A stretch of 64,000 nt of DNA from Dioscorea cayenensis subsp. rotundata (lineage: Eukaryota > Streptophyta > Magnoliopsida > Dioscoreales > Dioscoreaceae), in the NCBI RefSeq assembly GCF_009730915.1, contig NC_052480.1:372001-436000 (forward strand), given 5' to 3'. The notes beneath the pieces are model-generated. The model was given only the letters and a program-made list of their open reading frames with translations, was not told the DNA's origin and searched no databases. The position numbers and the translations under genes were made by a program. Positions 46,815 to 59,790 of the stretch are shown one piece after another (position 1 is the stretch's first letter; every line of letters starts with the position of its first letter).

Positions 46815-47380
46815 GGTAAATGAGATAAACCACAGATTTATTGAAAAGAAAAGAAACAGTACAGAAATAAGAGTCTCTTACCAGAAATGAGGGGGTACAA
46901 CAAACACAACAGAAAGTACATAAAAGCAAAATAAAAAAAGACGAAGAGGAAGTCTAGAAAGGCGGAAGGCACCATCTGGCATCTTAGGCTTGTCTAAACA
47001 AAAGAAGGAACAACTATTCCTGAGCTATATCATGAGCAGGATCGCCAGTAGTATCAGGGTCTCTAGGGGCTTGTTTGGATCAGTTTATAGCTGATCCAAA
47101 AGCACTTATTTCATAAGTTAAGTGCTTATGATGGTTTATTGGTGTTTGGATCAGCTTTTTTGGATAAGCTGAAGCTGTAAAATAAGCTCAAAAACAGCTT
47201 ATTTTATAAGCTACAAAAGAGCAGCTTTTTTTATAAGCACTTAACTTACTCAAAAGTACTTTTCCCTAAAGTGCTTCTACAAAAGCAAAAAAAAGACACT
47301 TTTTTTATAAGCTCATCCAAACAAGCCATAGGAAACTAAAGGAGCGCTTAATTTTCTGAGAAGCTTCATTAAGTGATTGT
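46815..47380 (-). mobile_element. LINE 3' fragment interrupted by a MITE
   Basis: GAGATAAACCACAGATTTATTG starts the minus-strand 3' end of the same LINE family as at 24.5 kb. The regions CACCATCTGGCATCTTAGGC and AAAGGAGCGCTTAATTTTCTGAG align with 24700-24840 of that copy. The MITE at 47068-47327 splits it. Confidence 0.7.
47068..47327. mobile_element. MITE with GGCTTGTTTGGAT inverted termini (hAT-like)
   Basis: The left end GGCTTGTTTGGATCAG and the right end CTCATCCAAACAAGCC are inverted repeats. The interior is rich in AAGCACTTA and AAGCTTATTT motifs in both orientations, so it folds back well. The flanks CTAGG and ATAGG may be what remains of a target duplication. The termini suggest the hAT superfamily, which is inference. 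It sits inside a LINE fragment, so it is younger than that. Confidence 0.75.
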
Positions 47381-47620
47381 TACAGCTTCATTTGTTAGTT
47401 TTAGTTCTACCCATCTTTTTATTTATAATAAATTAGTGGATCATACACTTTTATTTAAAAAAAATTGATTGTTTGGAGGTATAAAAATGAGTTATTATTT
47501 ACAAATTAAATAAATTATAAAAAAATTTATAGCATTTTTCAAATAACGTATACTTCAACTGAGTATTTTTACTATTTTGATATAATAAAAAAATTGAGGT
47601 TTATGAGGCTGCCAGAATTT

Positions 47621-47621
<1 letters not shown>

Positions 47622-47665
<44 letters not shown>
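47622..47665. repeat. (TTA)n microsatellite at the MULE border
   Basis: A run of about 14 TTA/ATT units directly abuts the left end of the MULE at 47666. Confidence 0.9.
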
Positions 47666-48608
47666 GGGAAAATTACTGTTCACCCCTCGTAATTTTCAAA
47701 ACTTCCCAAAAACCCCCTCCTACTTTTTACACACCACGGATGACCCCTTCCGTTAGTGTTTAACTTCCCTTTACCCCCTACTGCTCACTTCAAATGGGTC
47801 CATGTTGGGAAATCCCATTTTTGGCCCTCGAAAATGGTGGGAAAGGAAAGCGCCAAAATCACATCATGTTCAACCTTTTGAAGGGACTTTCTGCTTGGTT
47901 TCGATAGAGCAATGCCAAGGAGTTACATTACATCTTGTTATTCTCCTCATTATCATACCCGAAATATATAAATCGGTTTCTCGAACAGAAAATGAAATTG
48001 ATTTCCATCGGATTGGTCAAGTGCACTTCATCTTCAAATGAGTCGTAGTCGATTTTTATTGTCGAGGGTAGAGCATGTGCCATTGTCGTCTTCTCGTTTA
48101 TGGTTGTAAAGTTGTATTACGACGAGAAGAACAGTAATTACGACGAGTTCATTTCGTTGTAAAGTTCTTCTCGTTTATGGTTATCTATTTGTATATTTTA
48201 AATAATGTTTAACTATTTGCTATTATCCGCTTTAAATATTTTTACTAATATGTTTAATAATTGTCATATCCGCTTTAATACTTCCCATCTCCGCTTTAAC
48301 ATTATCTTTACATGTATAACTATTCATAAACGTGTAAATTCTCAAAGTCTCGCAGTAAAAGCGGTGATCTTTTTTCGTTTGATCCGAATTGTTGGCATGT
48401 GGCACGTGGAAGGTGGCAGAGTTATGGTATCCGATGCGTAAGAATTAATGACGGCATTAATTCTTATGCACGGTAACATAAATTTCCCGAACACCCGTTC
48501 GTTCTCATCGACCAATGTCGCCATCGTGCGCTTTAACTTTTTTTCTCGGATACTGAAGAGTCACTCGCTTGTGGACTTCACACCATAAATAACTGGGAAG
48601 AACCCTCC

Positions 48609-48694
48609 CCATGGACAACCACTCCTCGTCGTCCTCATCATCATCCTCCTCCTCCTCCTCCTCCTCTTCCTCCTCTTCCCATGGACAACCACTC
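48609..48694 (+). repeat. Serine-coding TCC/TCT repeat bounded by 16-bp direct repeats
   Basis: CCATGGACAACCACTC occurs at 48609-48624 and 48679-48694. Between them is a TCC/TCT/TCA microsatellite. A 64-codon frame (48611-48805) reads it as a long serine run followed by LPYLENQLAVITELQRKL. The frame has no recognisable domain, and a real protein is doubtful. Confidence 0.7.
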
Positions 48695-49264
48695 TATCTG
48701 AAAGGATGTTTCGTGAGCCTTCTTCCTTATCTTGAGAATCAATTAGCCGTAATCACCGAACTACAACGTAAATTAAACAATGAAATGAAACTGAATGAAA
48801 TTTAACCTGCCTTACAATTGAAAACAAACAAAATTTACATTGAGATATACAAGTCATGTTCTTCGAAAACAAAAACAATGAATTGAATTGTGTATTGATG
48901 GGCAACTTTCCGTATTTAGTTAAACAATAAGTGCATTCATTTAAACAGAGAAAGTGTTATTTTAAACGGGTACACCGTAATTTGAAATATTTAAAACTGA
49001 TGTTTAAACGATATATACTATATTTAAACAATGAAAGTGAAATGTACACAATCACAACGTAAATTAAACAATGAAATAAAACCGAATGGAATTTAACCCG
49101 CTTTACAATTCAAAACAAACAAAATTTACATTAAGATATACAAGTCATGTTCTTCGAACACGAAAACAATGAATTGAATTTTGTCCAGATTTACATTTGA
49201 AAACAAAATTGCGATCGGATATACAAGACATGTTATTCAAAAAGCAATTTAACCCGCTTGTGAC

Positions 49265-52200
49265 GACTCACTTTACGTGGACGCCATCGCCTCCCTCCTT
49301 AAGTATGCGGGTAACATCACGTATCCCGAGATAAGGAACGTCTGTCATGCAGTGGCAGTAACTCTCACCCCACGAGTAGTGCTCGATAAACCGCATAGCG
49401 TAGGCGGGCGCAATCGACGCTTCCTTGTTTTTTGCGTGGGGTTTCGCTGTCGCATGCAGGCGGGTACTTTTCGTCGCCGACTCGCTTAACTCCATCATCG
49501 ACACAAAGGTCGAATAGATTCCACTGTCGAGATATGCAAGTCGAGATTAGAATACCGATTTAAATACCAAACAGGATATTAATCGGACATAATTAAAGAA
49601 CTTACCATGTCCAACGCGTCCTTATCGTACTCGGACGTGAAGAATAATGCCCGTATTCTTGTTTATCATTGTCCGGGGACGACGGCATGGAAGTGGCCAT
49701 TCATGATTATCGGGAGGATGACAATTTGAACTTCATGCGAGTCTGCGCGACAGCATCCCCGATCATAGCCCGTAATTGTGTCGTGTGCGTCGTCCCCGCT
49801 TTGACATAAACAGTCGAAGCGATTCGATGATGGAGGCGCTTCTTGTAAGGATATGGCTCTTTGCTCGCCGACTTTTTGTATTATGCATCTGAAAAGCGTC
49901 CCATCACATCATCGCTGATCATCTCCTTCCCCTCAAGCGGCGTGTATAACCTCGTCGGCAGTGTGGTGGCCGATGTCGTTCTTCCACACGACAGTCTTGA
50001 GGGATTAAACAATAATGATATTAGAAGACCATATCAGTAAATATTTAAATGATATTATCAATTGTTACATGATATTATATATAATTAAGCGGTAAAGGCG
50101 AAAACTTAAATAATAACATAATGGTATTAAACACTATTAGGTAATAGTTAAACACTATAAGAAACTCTTTAAACAATATCATAAAAAGCGTTACACTTAC
50201 GATCCATGAGGCGAGTTGAGGAAGATCCTCGTCAACTCCTCGCTCAGTATTTGTTAAAACGACTCGAGGCCAACCCATTTCTTCTTCTTCGAATAAAAGC
50301 TTTCCGAGCAGATGCAGTCGATTTTTGATTGGCCTTGATCATCTACTCTCGTTGCTCGATCGGGGTCTTCATCGACATCTTCCTTCGATCGCGAGGGAGC
50401 GATGGCGACGGCATCAACTGCAGACACATCCTTACATTGTTGTTCTTGTTGTGGGATTGTGTGCGGCTCGATCTTGAGGGACGGCAGCGGCAGCATCAAC
50501 CATGAGCACACTTCCCTTACGTGGTTCTTGTTGTGGTGGGATTGTGTCACGCTTGGGCTGCGGATCTTGTCGGCCACGGCCAGCGGCAGCGGATTCGGAC
50601 GATCTTCTCAGCCAGTGGCCGTGACAGCAGAGCATCATTGGGAGACACGCGCTTAACTTGTTCTTGACCTTGAGGATTGTGTCCATCTTTGATGTCGCTG
50701 ATCTCGGCGACCGGTTCCAGCGGGTCGGCGATTTCATCGAGAAGAGAGTCGGCGACCTTCAGCCGCCAGCAGCAGCCACGTCATCTCGATGTCCTCCGCA
50801 TCGTAGCCGTATCGTCATCAGCGGCAGGACTCGATATGACAGTCATGCCGATGAGTGTTGCTATTGTTTCATCGTCGGTACGTCGGTGGAGACGAGGCGA
50901 TATTGTTCTCCTCTTTTTCGTGAAAGTCTCTTCGAATGTGGCCGCCTTGGAATGACCTTCCCGATGATGTCGTCGTCGTCAAATTCCGGCGCCTCGTTAC
51001 GTCCCGGGTGCTTCGGTTCTTTCGAGGGATAGGCGCGGCTCGGGTTGGCAAACGTCCCTTCCGGTCACCGCGCCGGCGGCCAGAGAAACTCGATTATCAA
51101 TATCTGGCAGCACTGCGTAAGAGTTGCGGTGACATCTTACGCTGATGTCAGCGGTGGGAAATGCCACGGTCGGAGGGCTGCCATGGTCGGGGATCGCTCG
51201 TTGTCGTGGTAGGGGGTTGTTGCGATCTGCAGGGTGGGGAGGGCTTCTCGGTCGAGGAATGCGTCGGCGTGGTGGGGTGGAAGTAGGAGAAGCAGGCGTC
51301 GGCAGCGCGATGAGAGGCTGCCCTCTCGTCACGCCTTGAGCAAGTGGTTCGGGAGCGATGGCATCCATCAGATCGGTTAGGCGCCCAGACAAATATTTCT
51401 TCTTCGACGATTCGCGGAACCATTTCGAGAAACTAACATATGTAAACCAAACAATTTCAGTGAGATCGTTCATTTTAAACTATAAAAAAACTATATATTT
51501 AAGCGTTATAGAATATAATTAAGCGGAGAACAAAAATATTTAAAGCGGTTATGAATAATAGTTAAGCAGTAAATACTAAAAAGTTAAACGCTAAATAAAA
51601 TGTTTAAACATTAAAGACTTATGTTAGACATTGTCCATGATTTATTACCTCTTTTCCATCGAGCGATGACAAGCTCGTTTCTCTACGTCGCTTGCTTCGG
51701 TAAAGTACTTTTCACGCGTAGCACGACATCCTTGGGATCTTCAGAAACGGACTTTCTTCCCGTTCGGTCATTTCAGTAAAACCGAGCGTTAAGCGCGGCG
51801 AAAGCGACCCTTAATGTACCTGTGTTGGTCTTCTTCCCGGCGCGATCTATCTTGCGCTCGGGCGTACACTGTGGAATATCCTCCATAAGCCACTTGTCGT
51901 CGCTGCGCCCATGCGTATCGCCCCATGGGTCGGTAGATCATCGGCGTAATCAGCGATCCGATTCGGAGCCGAGCATGATGTATTTGGGAAGAGGGGTCGT
52001 CCCGCGAGAGATACGCCATCGGAGTTTGACAAAATTATCTTCTTCTCCCTCAGTCGAACAAGTTGCGCTGAGTGCTCTTGATGGAGTCTCCGTGTCTCTC
52101 GTGAGGTCTTTGATGAATCACAGGCCTTGACGCCGACTGGTTTTTCTTCTTACGAAAGACCACTGCGTCGCCATCGTCACGCAGACCCAGAACGAGGGCC

Positions 52201-52440
52201 ACGTCTTGAGGTCTGCAAACTCGGGCAGGCTTTCCCGATCTCGAATTTATTGGTGCGACCATCGTCACATGCGAAAAGAGAATCAAGAAGGGGCCCTCTC
52301 TTGGTATATGGCTTCCAGCTCGAGTGAGCAGCTGCAAGCGGTGTCCTTCGAATAATCTCCCGATCAGCGGGTCGTGTTAACTTTCAATTCGACTAAGGTC
52401 TCCATGACCGGGTGTCGAATAGCAGCGCCCATTAACTAGG
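49265..52440 (-). pseudogene. Ulp1/C48-like protease gene of the MULE, disrupted
   Basis: A minus-strand gene region of the kind that plant MULEs carry beside mudrA. Near the 5' side a frame at 52337-52050 has RPQDVALVLGLRDDGDAVVF, typical of the N-terminal plant-mobile-type domain of these proteins. Charged, low-complexity segments follow (51.0-50.3 kb, ending KKKKWVGLES). The catalytic part lies at 49.98-49.27 kb: an EMI.DDVM segment, NGHFH (49685-49705, candidate catalytic His) followed by a DNDKQEY segment, and an Asp-Cys pair (GATTGC at 49410-49415) before YAMRFIEH. Ulp1-type proteases cleave SUMO-like conjugates. Frame breaks are frequent but may partly be sequence errors. Presumed introns lie near 49505-49600, 50000-50210, 51430-51640 and 52450-52900. 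Confidence 0.65.
51475..51640. repeat. TTTAAAC-core array in a presumed MULE intron
   Basis: Short units containing TTTAA(A/G)C(G) are spaced about 15-30 bp apart. The same pattern occurs at 50040-50200, 52470-52680, 54350-54560, 55250-55330, 55540-55850, 55920-56090, 56270-56560, 57530-57700, 59090-59210 and 59820-60060, always in the low-coding gaps between recognisable coding blocks. Confidence 0.7.
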
Positions 52441-53377
52441 GTTGACCGCCATAATCACAAGCCTGCAGTGATTGACAAAAGTTTAGCGGAAATATAAGGT
52501 TTTTAAGCGGTAAACTCTCGGTTATTAAGCAGAGATATAAAATGTTAAGCGAGACCCATTTTGTTAAAGCGAGACGAGAATACTTTAGCAGAGACAACAA
52601 AATGTTAAAGCTGTAACATCTCATTTCTTAAAGCGTCAACCCTCGTTTTGTAAAAGCTGCAACCATATCAAGCGAAGCGGAAATGTACATTATAAATATT
52701 ACACAAATCATAACAATCGAAAAAAACTATTTCGATAGTGTATACATCTGAAAATGCAAAACAAAAACAAAACCCTAGCGAGAAATCTCCCTGCAGACTA
52801 ACAAAAACCCCAGTAGAAATCCCCCTGCAGACTTGATATCTTCCAACAAAAAGCAGAGGCCTAAAAAGCAAAACGAAAAAAATCTTTCTTTGTAGCGAGC
52901 AGTTAACGTAAAAACCATACTCGATACCTTAGATTGCAAGCGATGAAATGCCCTGCTAGTTGCTGCGGGGACTTCTCCTTGAGATCTGGGTGGAAAGGGA
53001 AAAGGCGATGAAATGCCAATTCACGGAGGCTTGGCGGTAGAGACAGACTCGGAGGCGACCGAATGGAAAAGGTGAAGGCGTGAGTTGAGAAAAAGCAGTC
53101 ATGGGCTCCGATAAATTAGTCTCTTGGGGGTTACCCTACGGAAAACCCCACTTCCTCTCAAATCGCCGAGATGGGCTGCTGACCCGACTCCCTCATGCAG
53201 AGGGCATTTTAAAGTCCAAAAAAAATTTGAAACTCACTCCGTTCACATCCGATTCTAGAGGGTTTGGGGGTTTTGAAAAACGTAGACTTTTAAAAGGAGG
53301 GGTTTTTGGGGATTGCAAAACTAACAGGGGTGTTTTTGGCAATTTTACAAACTTAAAGGGTTTTTTGGCAATTTACC

Positions 53378-53706
53378 TACTTTTATTTATTTTTGTTTAA
53401 AATGGTCTATATTTTCTTTTGTAACACTTAAGACTTGTGGATATGAAAGATAATAATATTAATCATTCATTATAATTTTTATAAATTGAATAAATAATTT
53501 ATACAATTCTTTACCCTAAATCTCCAATTCACAAGATTTATCCCCTCACGCTCTGCTTTTTATAACTGATTTTCATCCACTAATGTAATAACATCAATCT
53601 TATTAATTAATTTTAAAAATTTTAAAATTAGCTATGAATTTTTATTTAAAAAGATTATAATATATATGATTATAAATATAAATTTTTAACATAACTAATA
53701 TAAAAA
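53378..53706. other. Spacer between two MULE copies
   Basis: AT-rich DNA with no gene or repeat that I recognise. It separates the right end of MULE copy 1 from the left end of the next. Confidence 0.6.
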
Positions 53707-55765
53707 GGGAAAAATTCATCACTTTACCCCTCATGAATTTCAAATATTACTAAAACAGCCCCTCCAACTTTGGCAAACTCCGGACAACCCTCCCGTTATT
53801 GTTTAAGTTCCCTTTCACTTGAAATTGGTCAATGTTATGAAATTTCATTTTTATCCTGAAAATGGTGGGAAAAATCGTCCGATCACATCTATGTCACGAC
53901 CTTTATACATACAATTTTTGTATGTCTTTCTACGTTGCTTTTTGTCAAACAAAGTTTAGAAAGGCTCATCGCATCTTCTTCTTCTTCTTCTTCTTTCTTC
54001 TCATTTGGTTTGTTCGATTTGAATTCGCCGGTTTTCGATAAGGTAAGAATTTCTTTGATTCGAAAAGTGCTAATGTTCACTGACGACTACTTGGGGATCG
54101 GTGTTAGTCGAGATATTTAGCCGATGAGGGTCCTCGATGTTTCCCTTTGTCGGTGAAGTTTATCACACCTCGATGGATATAAAACGGTTTTGTCCGATAG
54201 AAAGCGAGGGTTGACTTCGATGGATGTGTCACATGTATTTTCATCTTCAAAGTCACGTTGTGACTCGATCTTGTTGTCGCGAGAGCGGAAGATGCGCCAT
54301 TAATCGAATTCTCACCCGGAAAATCTAGTTTCTTTCATTGTAGAAGTTCTTCTATTTTTATATTTATCTAGTTGCTCATGTTAATTATTGTTTAACTATG
54401 CAAGTATATGTTTAAATATATTACATTTAAATTTAAACATTGTCTCTCCGCTTAATTTCTTTTTGTCTTATGTTTAAATATTTGTGTTAACGCTAACTTT
54501 TACTTTATCATTTAAACACTTTACGTATCCGCTTAAAAAATATTGATCTTTTTCGCTTAAAACCAAAGTGTTGGCGGTGGCGGATGATGCGTTTATGGTA
54601 TCCCATGCACAAGTATTAATGACGCCATTAAATTTTTCTAAAAATTTAACATAAATATAGGGAAGACCCCTCCTCGTTATCAATCACGCCTCGTCCCCGT
54701 GAGTTTTCTTTTTCTCGGATCCGAGCGTCAACCGACTTGTGGATTTCACACCATAAATGAGAAAGAAGACCCTTCCCTGACACCCCATCCTCTTCCTCCC
54801 TCCCTCATCCTCTTACGCTTCTTCTCGGATGAGTTTCTTTTCATGTGTCTAGGATATTCTGCCCAGTCGAGACCACATTTTTAGATCAACTCTATCTTAA
54901 AGGATGTCTCATGATCATCCTCTTCTAGAGAATCAATCACGTAATCAGCAACAAGTTAAACTATTTTTCTTGCCCAAGTCGAATCGTCGGCGTAATTACC
55001 GAATGTGGAAGATTCTCTAACGGGGATTACGGGCAAAACAATTTAGTGGGCATGTCGATTTGAGCAAGAAAAGAAAGTTTTTCACTTATTGTTTGATTGC
55101 ATGAGGATTCCCATAGTAGGATGACCATGAGTCATCCTTTAAGACGGAGTTGATGTTGATCACTTGAGAATTGTTGTTATCCTTTAAAAAGCTTTTTCAT
55201 TCATCGTGCAAAACATCATTGCTCACGCTTTAACTATCTCACTCTTCGCTTTAACTTCTAATATTATAGTTTAAATATAATTTCTTCTATTTAAATATCA
55301 TTATCTTTGTTTAACATTGTTTGATTGTTCGTGTTCTACGTTATACAGGTTCAAGTTAATGCGTATGTTATGCAAACCGCCCGTGAGCAAGCGTAACAAA
55401 TGGAGAGACCTACTTATACTGGACATACATTCGAAGGTAGAGATACTTGTTGAGGAAAACCGAAATCTTCATGTTCGTCATTTTTAATAGACGAAAGGAG
55501 ATCGAGTCGCAAGTGTCCGACGTCCGAGTAGGCATTGTAAATGTTTAAATATTTTAAATGAAACAAACTTATTTGAGTACTTTTGATATTTAAACAGAGA
55601 CATTCTCTCTTAACGTTGTACTTAAACATTTTGAGAAACAAAAATGGCATTGTAGAATAAACAAAAAAAGTTAAACAAAAAGCGCTTATTATTTAAACAA
55701 AGTGACAACGGTATTTAAAACCAAAAACAATGATATTTAAACGATTGAGACAAATTTGTTTTAAA

Positions 55766-56705
55766 CAGTAAACTTAGAAATCGAACAATGTAAATGATAT
55801 TTAAACAACACCAATTATAATTAAATGAGATACTGATGTTATTTTACAGTATCGATGTTGTGAATAAAGGGGATGTTGCCGTCGAGGGAAAGGGTGCCAT
55901 TAAGAGTCGAGGGCGCATTCAATTTAAACGATAACATATATTTTTAAACAGTTAAATGAAAATATTTAAATGGTTTACATATGTTTTTAAACGATAGACA
56001 AAATATTTAAATAGTGAACCCATAGTTTTAACACTAAATCACATGTTTTAAACATAAAAGCTTGAAGTTTAAACAAAGGCTCATGATTTATTGCCTCCTT
56101 TCCTTCGAGTGATGACAATATAACTTCTATCGTCGCTTGCATTCTTCCCGGCGCATCTCGCTTGCAGTCGAGCGGCCGCTTGTGGGACGTCCTCCATCAG
56201 CCACTTGTGACTAGCTTACGCATATGCATATCAAACTTAGAAATCAAAAATTGAAAAATGATATTTAAAACACTTCAGTTATAGTTAAATGAGATACAAT
56301 GTTATTTACAGTATCGACGTTGTCGTAAATAAAGGGAATTTTGGCATCGAGGAGGGGTGTCATTAAATGAGCAGGCGTCGAGGGACGCATTCAATTTAAA
56401 CAATAACATATATTTTTAAACAGTTAAATGAAAAAAATTTAAAGCGGTTTACATATGTGTTTTAAACTATAGATAAAAATAGTTAAAGCGTTGAACCGAT
56501 ACTTTAAACACTAAATGACATATTTTTAAACATAAAAAGTTTGAAGTTTAAACGAGAGACTCATGATTTATTGCCTCCTTTCCTTCGCAAAGAATGACAA
56601 TATGGCTTCTATAAACCGCTTGCTTTCTTCCCAGTCAGATCTAAACGCAGTTGAGCGCCGCATTGTGGGGCGTCCCTCCATTAGCCACTTGTGTAGTCGC
56701 TACAT
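55766..56705. repeat. Tandem duplication of about 465 bp inside MULE copy 2
   Basis: 55766 to about 56225 and 56232-56705 are homologous in order. Both contain AAACTTAGAAATC, an ATTTACAGTATCGA(T/C)GTTG segment, GACGCATTCAATTTAAAC, CATGATTTATTGCCTCC and a TTAGCCACTTGTG-like end. They also align with 51560-51910 of MULE copy 1. Confidence 0.8.
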
Positions 56706-57204
56706 TCGAGCGGTCAGGTATATCGTTCCATTAATTTTTAAAAACAATAAACACTAATCAGAACCCGATGAAATCTGATATACTTCTTGAGACAATGGTG
56801 GAAAGCGAAAGAAAGAACTTGAGACTAAGGATGGCCGGTCGAAAGAAAAACCTTAAGAGGCGAGAAGAGAAAAAGTATAACCGCGCCAGATGTGATTGTC
56901 TCTCGGGATTACCCCTTGTCGGTAACTTCAAGTGGGTCTATCTTATGAAATTCCTTTTTTACCCTTCAGATGGAGGGAAAAATGCCGCCCAATCACATCA
57001 TGTCTAACCTTTATGCATACAATTGTGCACTATTTTTTATTTGCCTTTCTGCATGTTTTTTGTGAAACAAAGTTTAGAAGCCTCTTTACATCTTCTTCTT
57101 CTTCTTCTTTTTCTTCTTCTTCTTATACTCATTTGGTTTGTTCGATTCGAGTTCTTCCATTATATTATGGAGAGTTTTTGTGGTTTTGCTAGATATATCG
57201 GGGA

Positions 57205-59790
57205 GGGAAGAGTGCTAATGTTCACGGCGCTGACTTCTTGGGAGTCAGTGTTAACAGAGATATGTGAGCGATGAGGTTTCGATATTTGCCTTGTTAGGGT
57301 GAAGTTTATCACACCGGATGGATATAAAACAGTTTGTCCAATAGAAAATGATGTTGACTTCCAGCGGATGTGCCACGCGTCATGCGATTTTCACACTATC
57401 TTCAAATGCCACGTCGATCGATCTTCTTATCGATACATACGATGTCCCGATTGTCGAATCCCCATCGAAAATAGAGTTTTTCTGTTGTAAGATTCTTCTC
57501 TTTTTATGTTTATCTAGTTGTATAGATTCATTAGTGTTTAACTTTGACAGTCTCTATGTAAATATATTGCGTTTACATTTAAACTTTATCTTCTTCATTT
57601 AATTTATTTGTCAATATTTAAATATTTGAATTAACGTTTAAATTTTGAAGTTATCATTTAAACACATTATGTATCTGCTTAAAATATTCATCTTTTTCAT
57701 TTAAAGCTGAAGTGTTGGCGTGGAATTCGGATTACAGTGAGCGCTCCCGATTGACCCCATGGTAACCCCGACCGGTATGGAATGCCTTTTCTTCCTCGTC
57801 GAGATCATTTTGAAGTGTTGTCGTTGGATATCGGACTAATGTTTTGAAAGGCGTTGAACATTTTAGGGGAGGCACTTCAAAATTTTTGCAATCAAATAGA
57901 ATTTTTGACTTCAAATTCATAAAAGAACGAAAAATCAAGGTGTGGTACGTGGAATCTGTCTGCAGTTGAGTTGTCGATAGGCGTCTTCATGCATAAAATA
58001 TAATAAAAATAGTACGGAATCAAGAGTAATCAATCTATCACACACTTGCGGTGGTGGAATAGGATTGGCCTCACATCCAAAGCGTCCCAAATAATGGGTA
58101 AGCGCGAGTGATTCGAAGCTCAAGGAACAACCCTTGTATGCAAAGCCATCGACATTTAGAAGGACATGTTCGTGGGGAACATGGTGTGCACATTCCATAC
58201 AAGTAGGCTTGCGTTGGGAAAATAGCATACCTGAGGTGGTCCTCGGCCGATGGCGACATCTCCGGCTATGATTTATTGCTTTGAAATGCGTGGATAAAGG
58301 TGGTTGAGATAAACCCGGTAACATTGCGATTGTGGAAAGAGGCGAGTGGCATTTTAAGCGTACATTCTTTTCTTTCGGGCGTATATGTGTGGGATTCAAA
58401 GAGGGCTTGCGTCGCATGGCTACTGTTTCTCGATGGTACCCTCTCCTTGGAAAAGTATCGAGGGTACTCTCTTGGGTGCCACGGCGAAAGATGAAAAAGG
58501 ATAGTTTTTCCACATCGTCTTGGGTGTTATCGATCACTGAGACCCGATGCGAGTTGGACTTGGTTACGCCAGAACAAGTTGGGTGATGCTTTTATACGAG
58601 GGAAGGAGATTATCATGAGATAATTACATTCGTGTCGAGGCGAGTCTAAGGGCCTTGTGAGATACTATTGCGAGAGTCTTCACTTCTTACCCATCGTCAT
58701 CTTTGTCTTCGACACTTGGAGGCCAATTTTATGAAAAGCCGTGAGCGAGACTTGCGAAGGTATTGAGGAAGGAGTCTTGGTCTATATACTTTTCGTATTA
58801 CGTGGGCGTCCATGGCTAAAGAATTTGATGATCACAGTGAATGAGCTGCATGAGCCGCATACACGAAGCCAATCTTTGGTTGATTAATAAATCGGATATG
58901 GTATCTTGGTCGAGATGTATACATTCGAGAGGTGAGCGTTGGGGTGAGATGTATTCAGAATGTCTCATTCATTCAATGCTTGGATCAAAGAGCTCGGCGT
59001 TCTGCGGTGGCGAAAATGGTCTACTCCATAAGAGTATTGAATGTTTATTTACACTTAGAGTGGTGCTTATCCTTAAACAAATTTGAAATGTACAAATATC
59101 ATTTTTACGTGTTTAAATATATGCCTCATCGTTTAACTTATTATCTTACTGTTTAACAAAATGTGTTTCTGTTTAACTATCAATGTCTTGCTTAACCTTG
59201 TTTAAGTGTTACGTGTTACATGTTGTATAGGTTCGAGTTGATGCGCATATTGTTCTTAGCCGTAGTGAGGAAGTGAACTAAAATGGGAGACCTACTTATT
59301 CTCGGGACATACATTCAGGTGAGAGATAATTGTTGAGGATGGCCGAAATCTTACGTGTTGAGTGCGTTGTGTGCGATGATCGTTATGAAGTGAGTTGACA
59401 AGTGCGACAACTACGTAGATCTTGCCATCGAGAATATGCTCGTGTCGCGGATGGCGAGTTTATGGTATCCCATGCGAAACAACGCTTCTTATTTGTACTA
59501 ATGCGAGATGGGCACTGGCGTTCATTTGATTTATTAGCGGCTACTTCAGCGATCGGCAATTACAAAGCTGCGTATAAAAGGAAGCTATATTCTCCATGCA
59601 GGCGATAACAAAGCCCTGCGGCGAGTGTGGTTAAATGCGTGCGGCCTTTGTGACGAGAAGGCAACCTGAGGCGTCCTGAGGCGAAAGAGGATCGAGTCGT
59701 GAGTGTTTGAGATCCCGTGAGTTACATGCGGCTGTAGCCGCAGCTCACGGTGTGATACAGTGAGATCTTGCAGATGAAGCATCGCCATGA
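57205..59790 (+). pseudogene. mudrA-type MULE transposase region, disrupted
   Basis: The transposase would cut and paste the element at its inverted repeats. In order I see an N-terminal block at 57299-57490 (KFITPDGYKT..., then DFHTIFKCHVD), a catalytic-domain block around 58380-58590 (DGTLSLEKYRGYSLG followed by VLSITET), a later block around 58640-58750 that resembles the second catalytic-Asp region, a GEMYSECLIHSMLGS block (58950-58995) and a C-terminal SWIM-like and GRP-rich tail (59400-59790). All are known MULE transposase landmarks. The blocks are in different frames, so the gene as written is broken. Presumed introns with TTTAAAC arrays separate some of the blocks. Confidence 0.75.

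Larger units (their letters stand above)
47666..53377. mobile_element. Mutator-like element (MULE), copy 1, carrying an Ulp1-like gene
   Basis: The left end (GGGAAAATTACTGTTC... with CCCAAAAACCCCCTCC) and the right end, read inverted (GGTAAATTGCC... with CCCCAAAAACCCCTCC), are imperfect inverted repeats of roughly 70-100 bp, as in MULEs. Close relatives of the left end start again at 53707. Inside are a small remnant of the mudrA-type 5' part (about 47850-48400, +) and a long minus-strand gene region with Ulp1-like protease motifs. I could not identify a clean 9-bp target duplication, partly because the left flank is a TTA microsatellite. Confidence 0.7.

Noticed and set aside
57935..58537. 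200-codon minus-strand open frame
   Set aside because: It is antisense to MULE transposase sequence and has no domain of its own.
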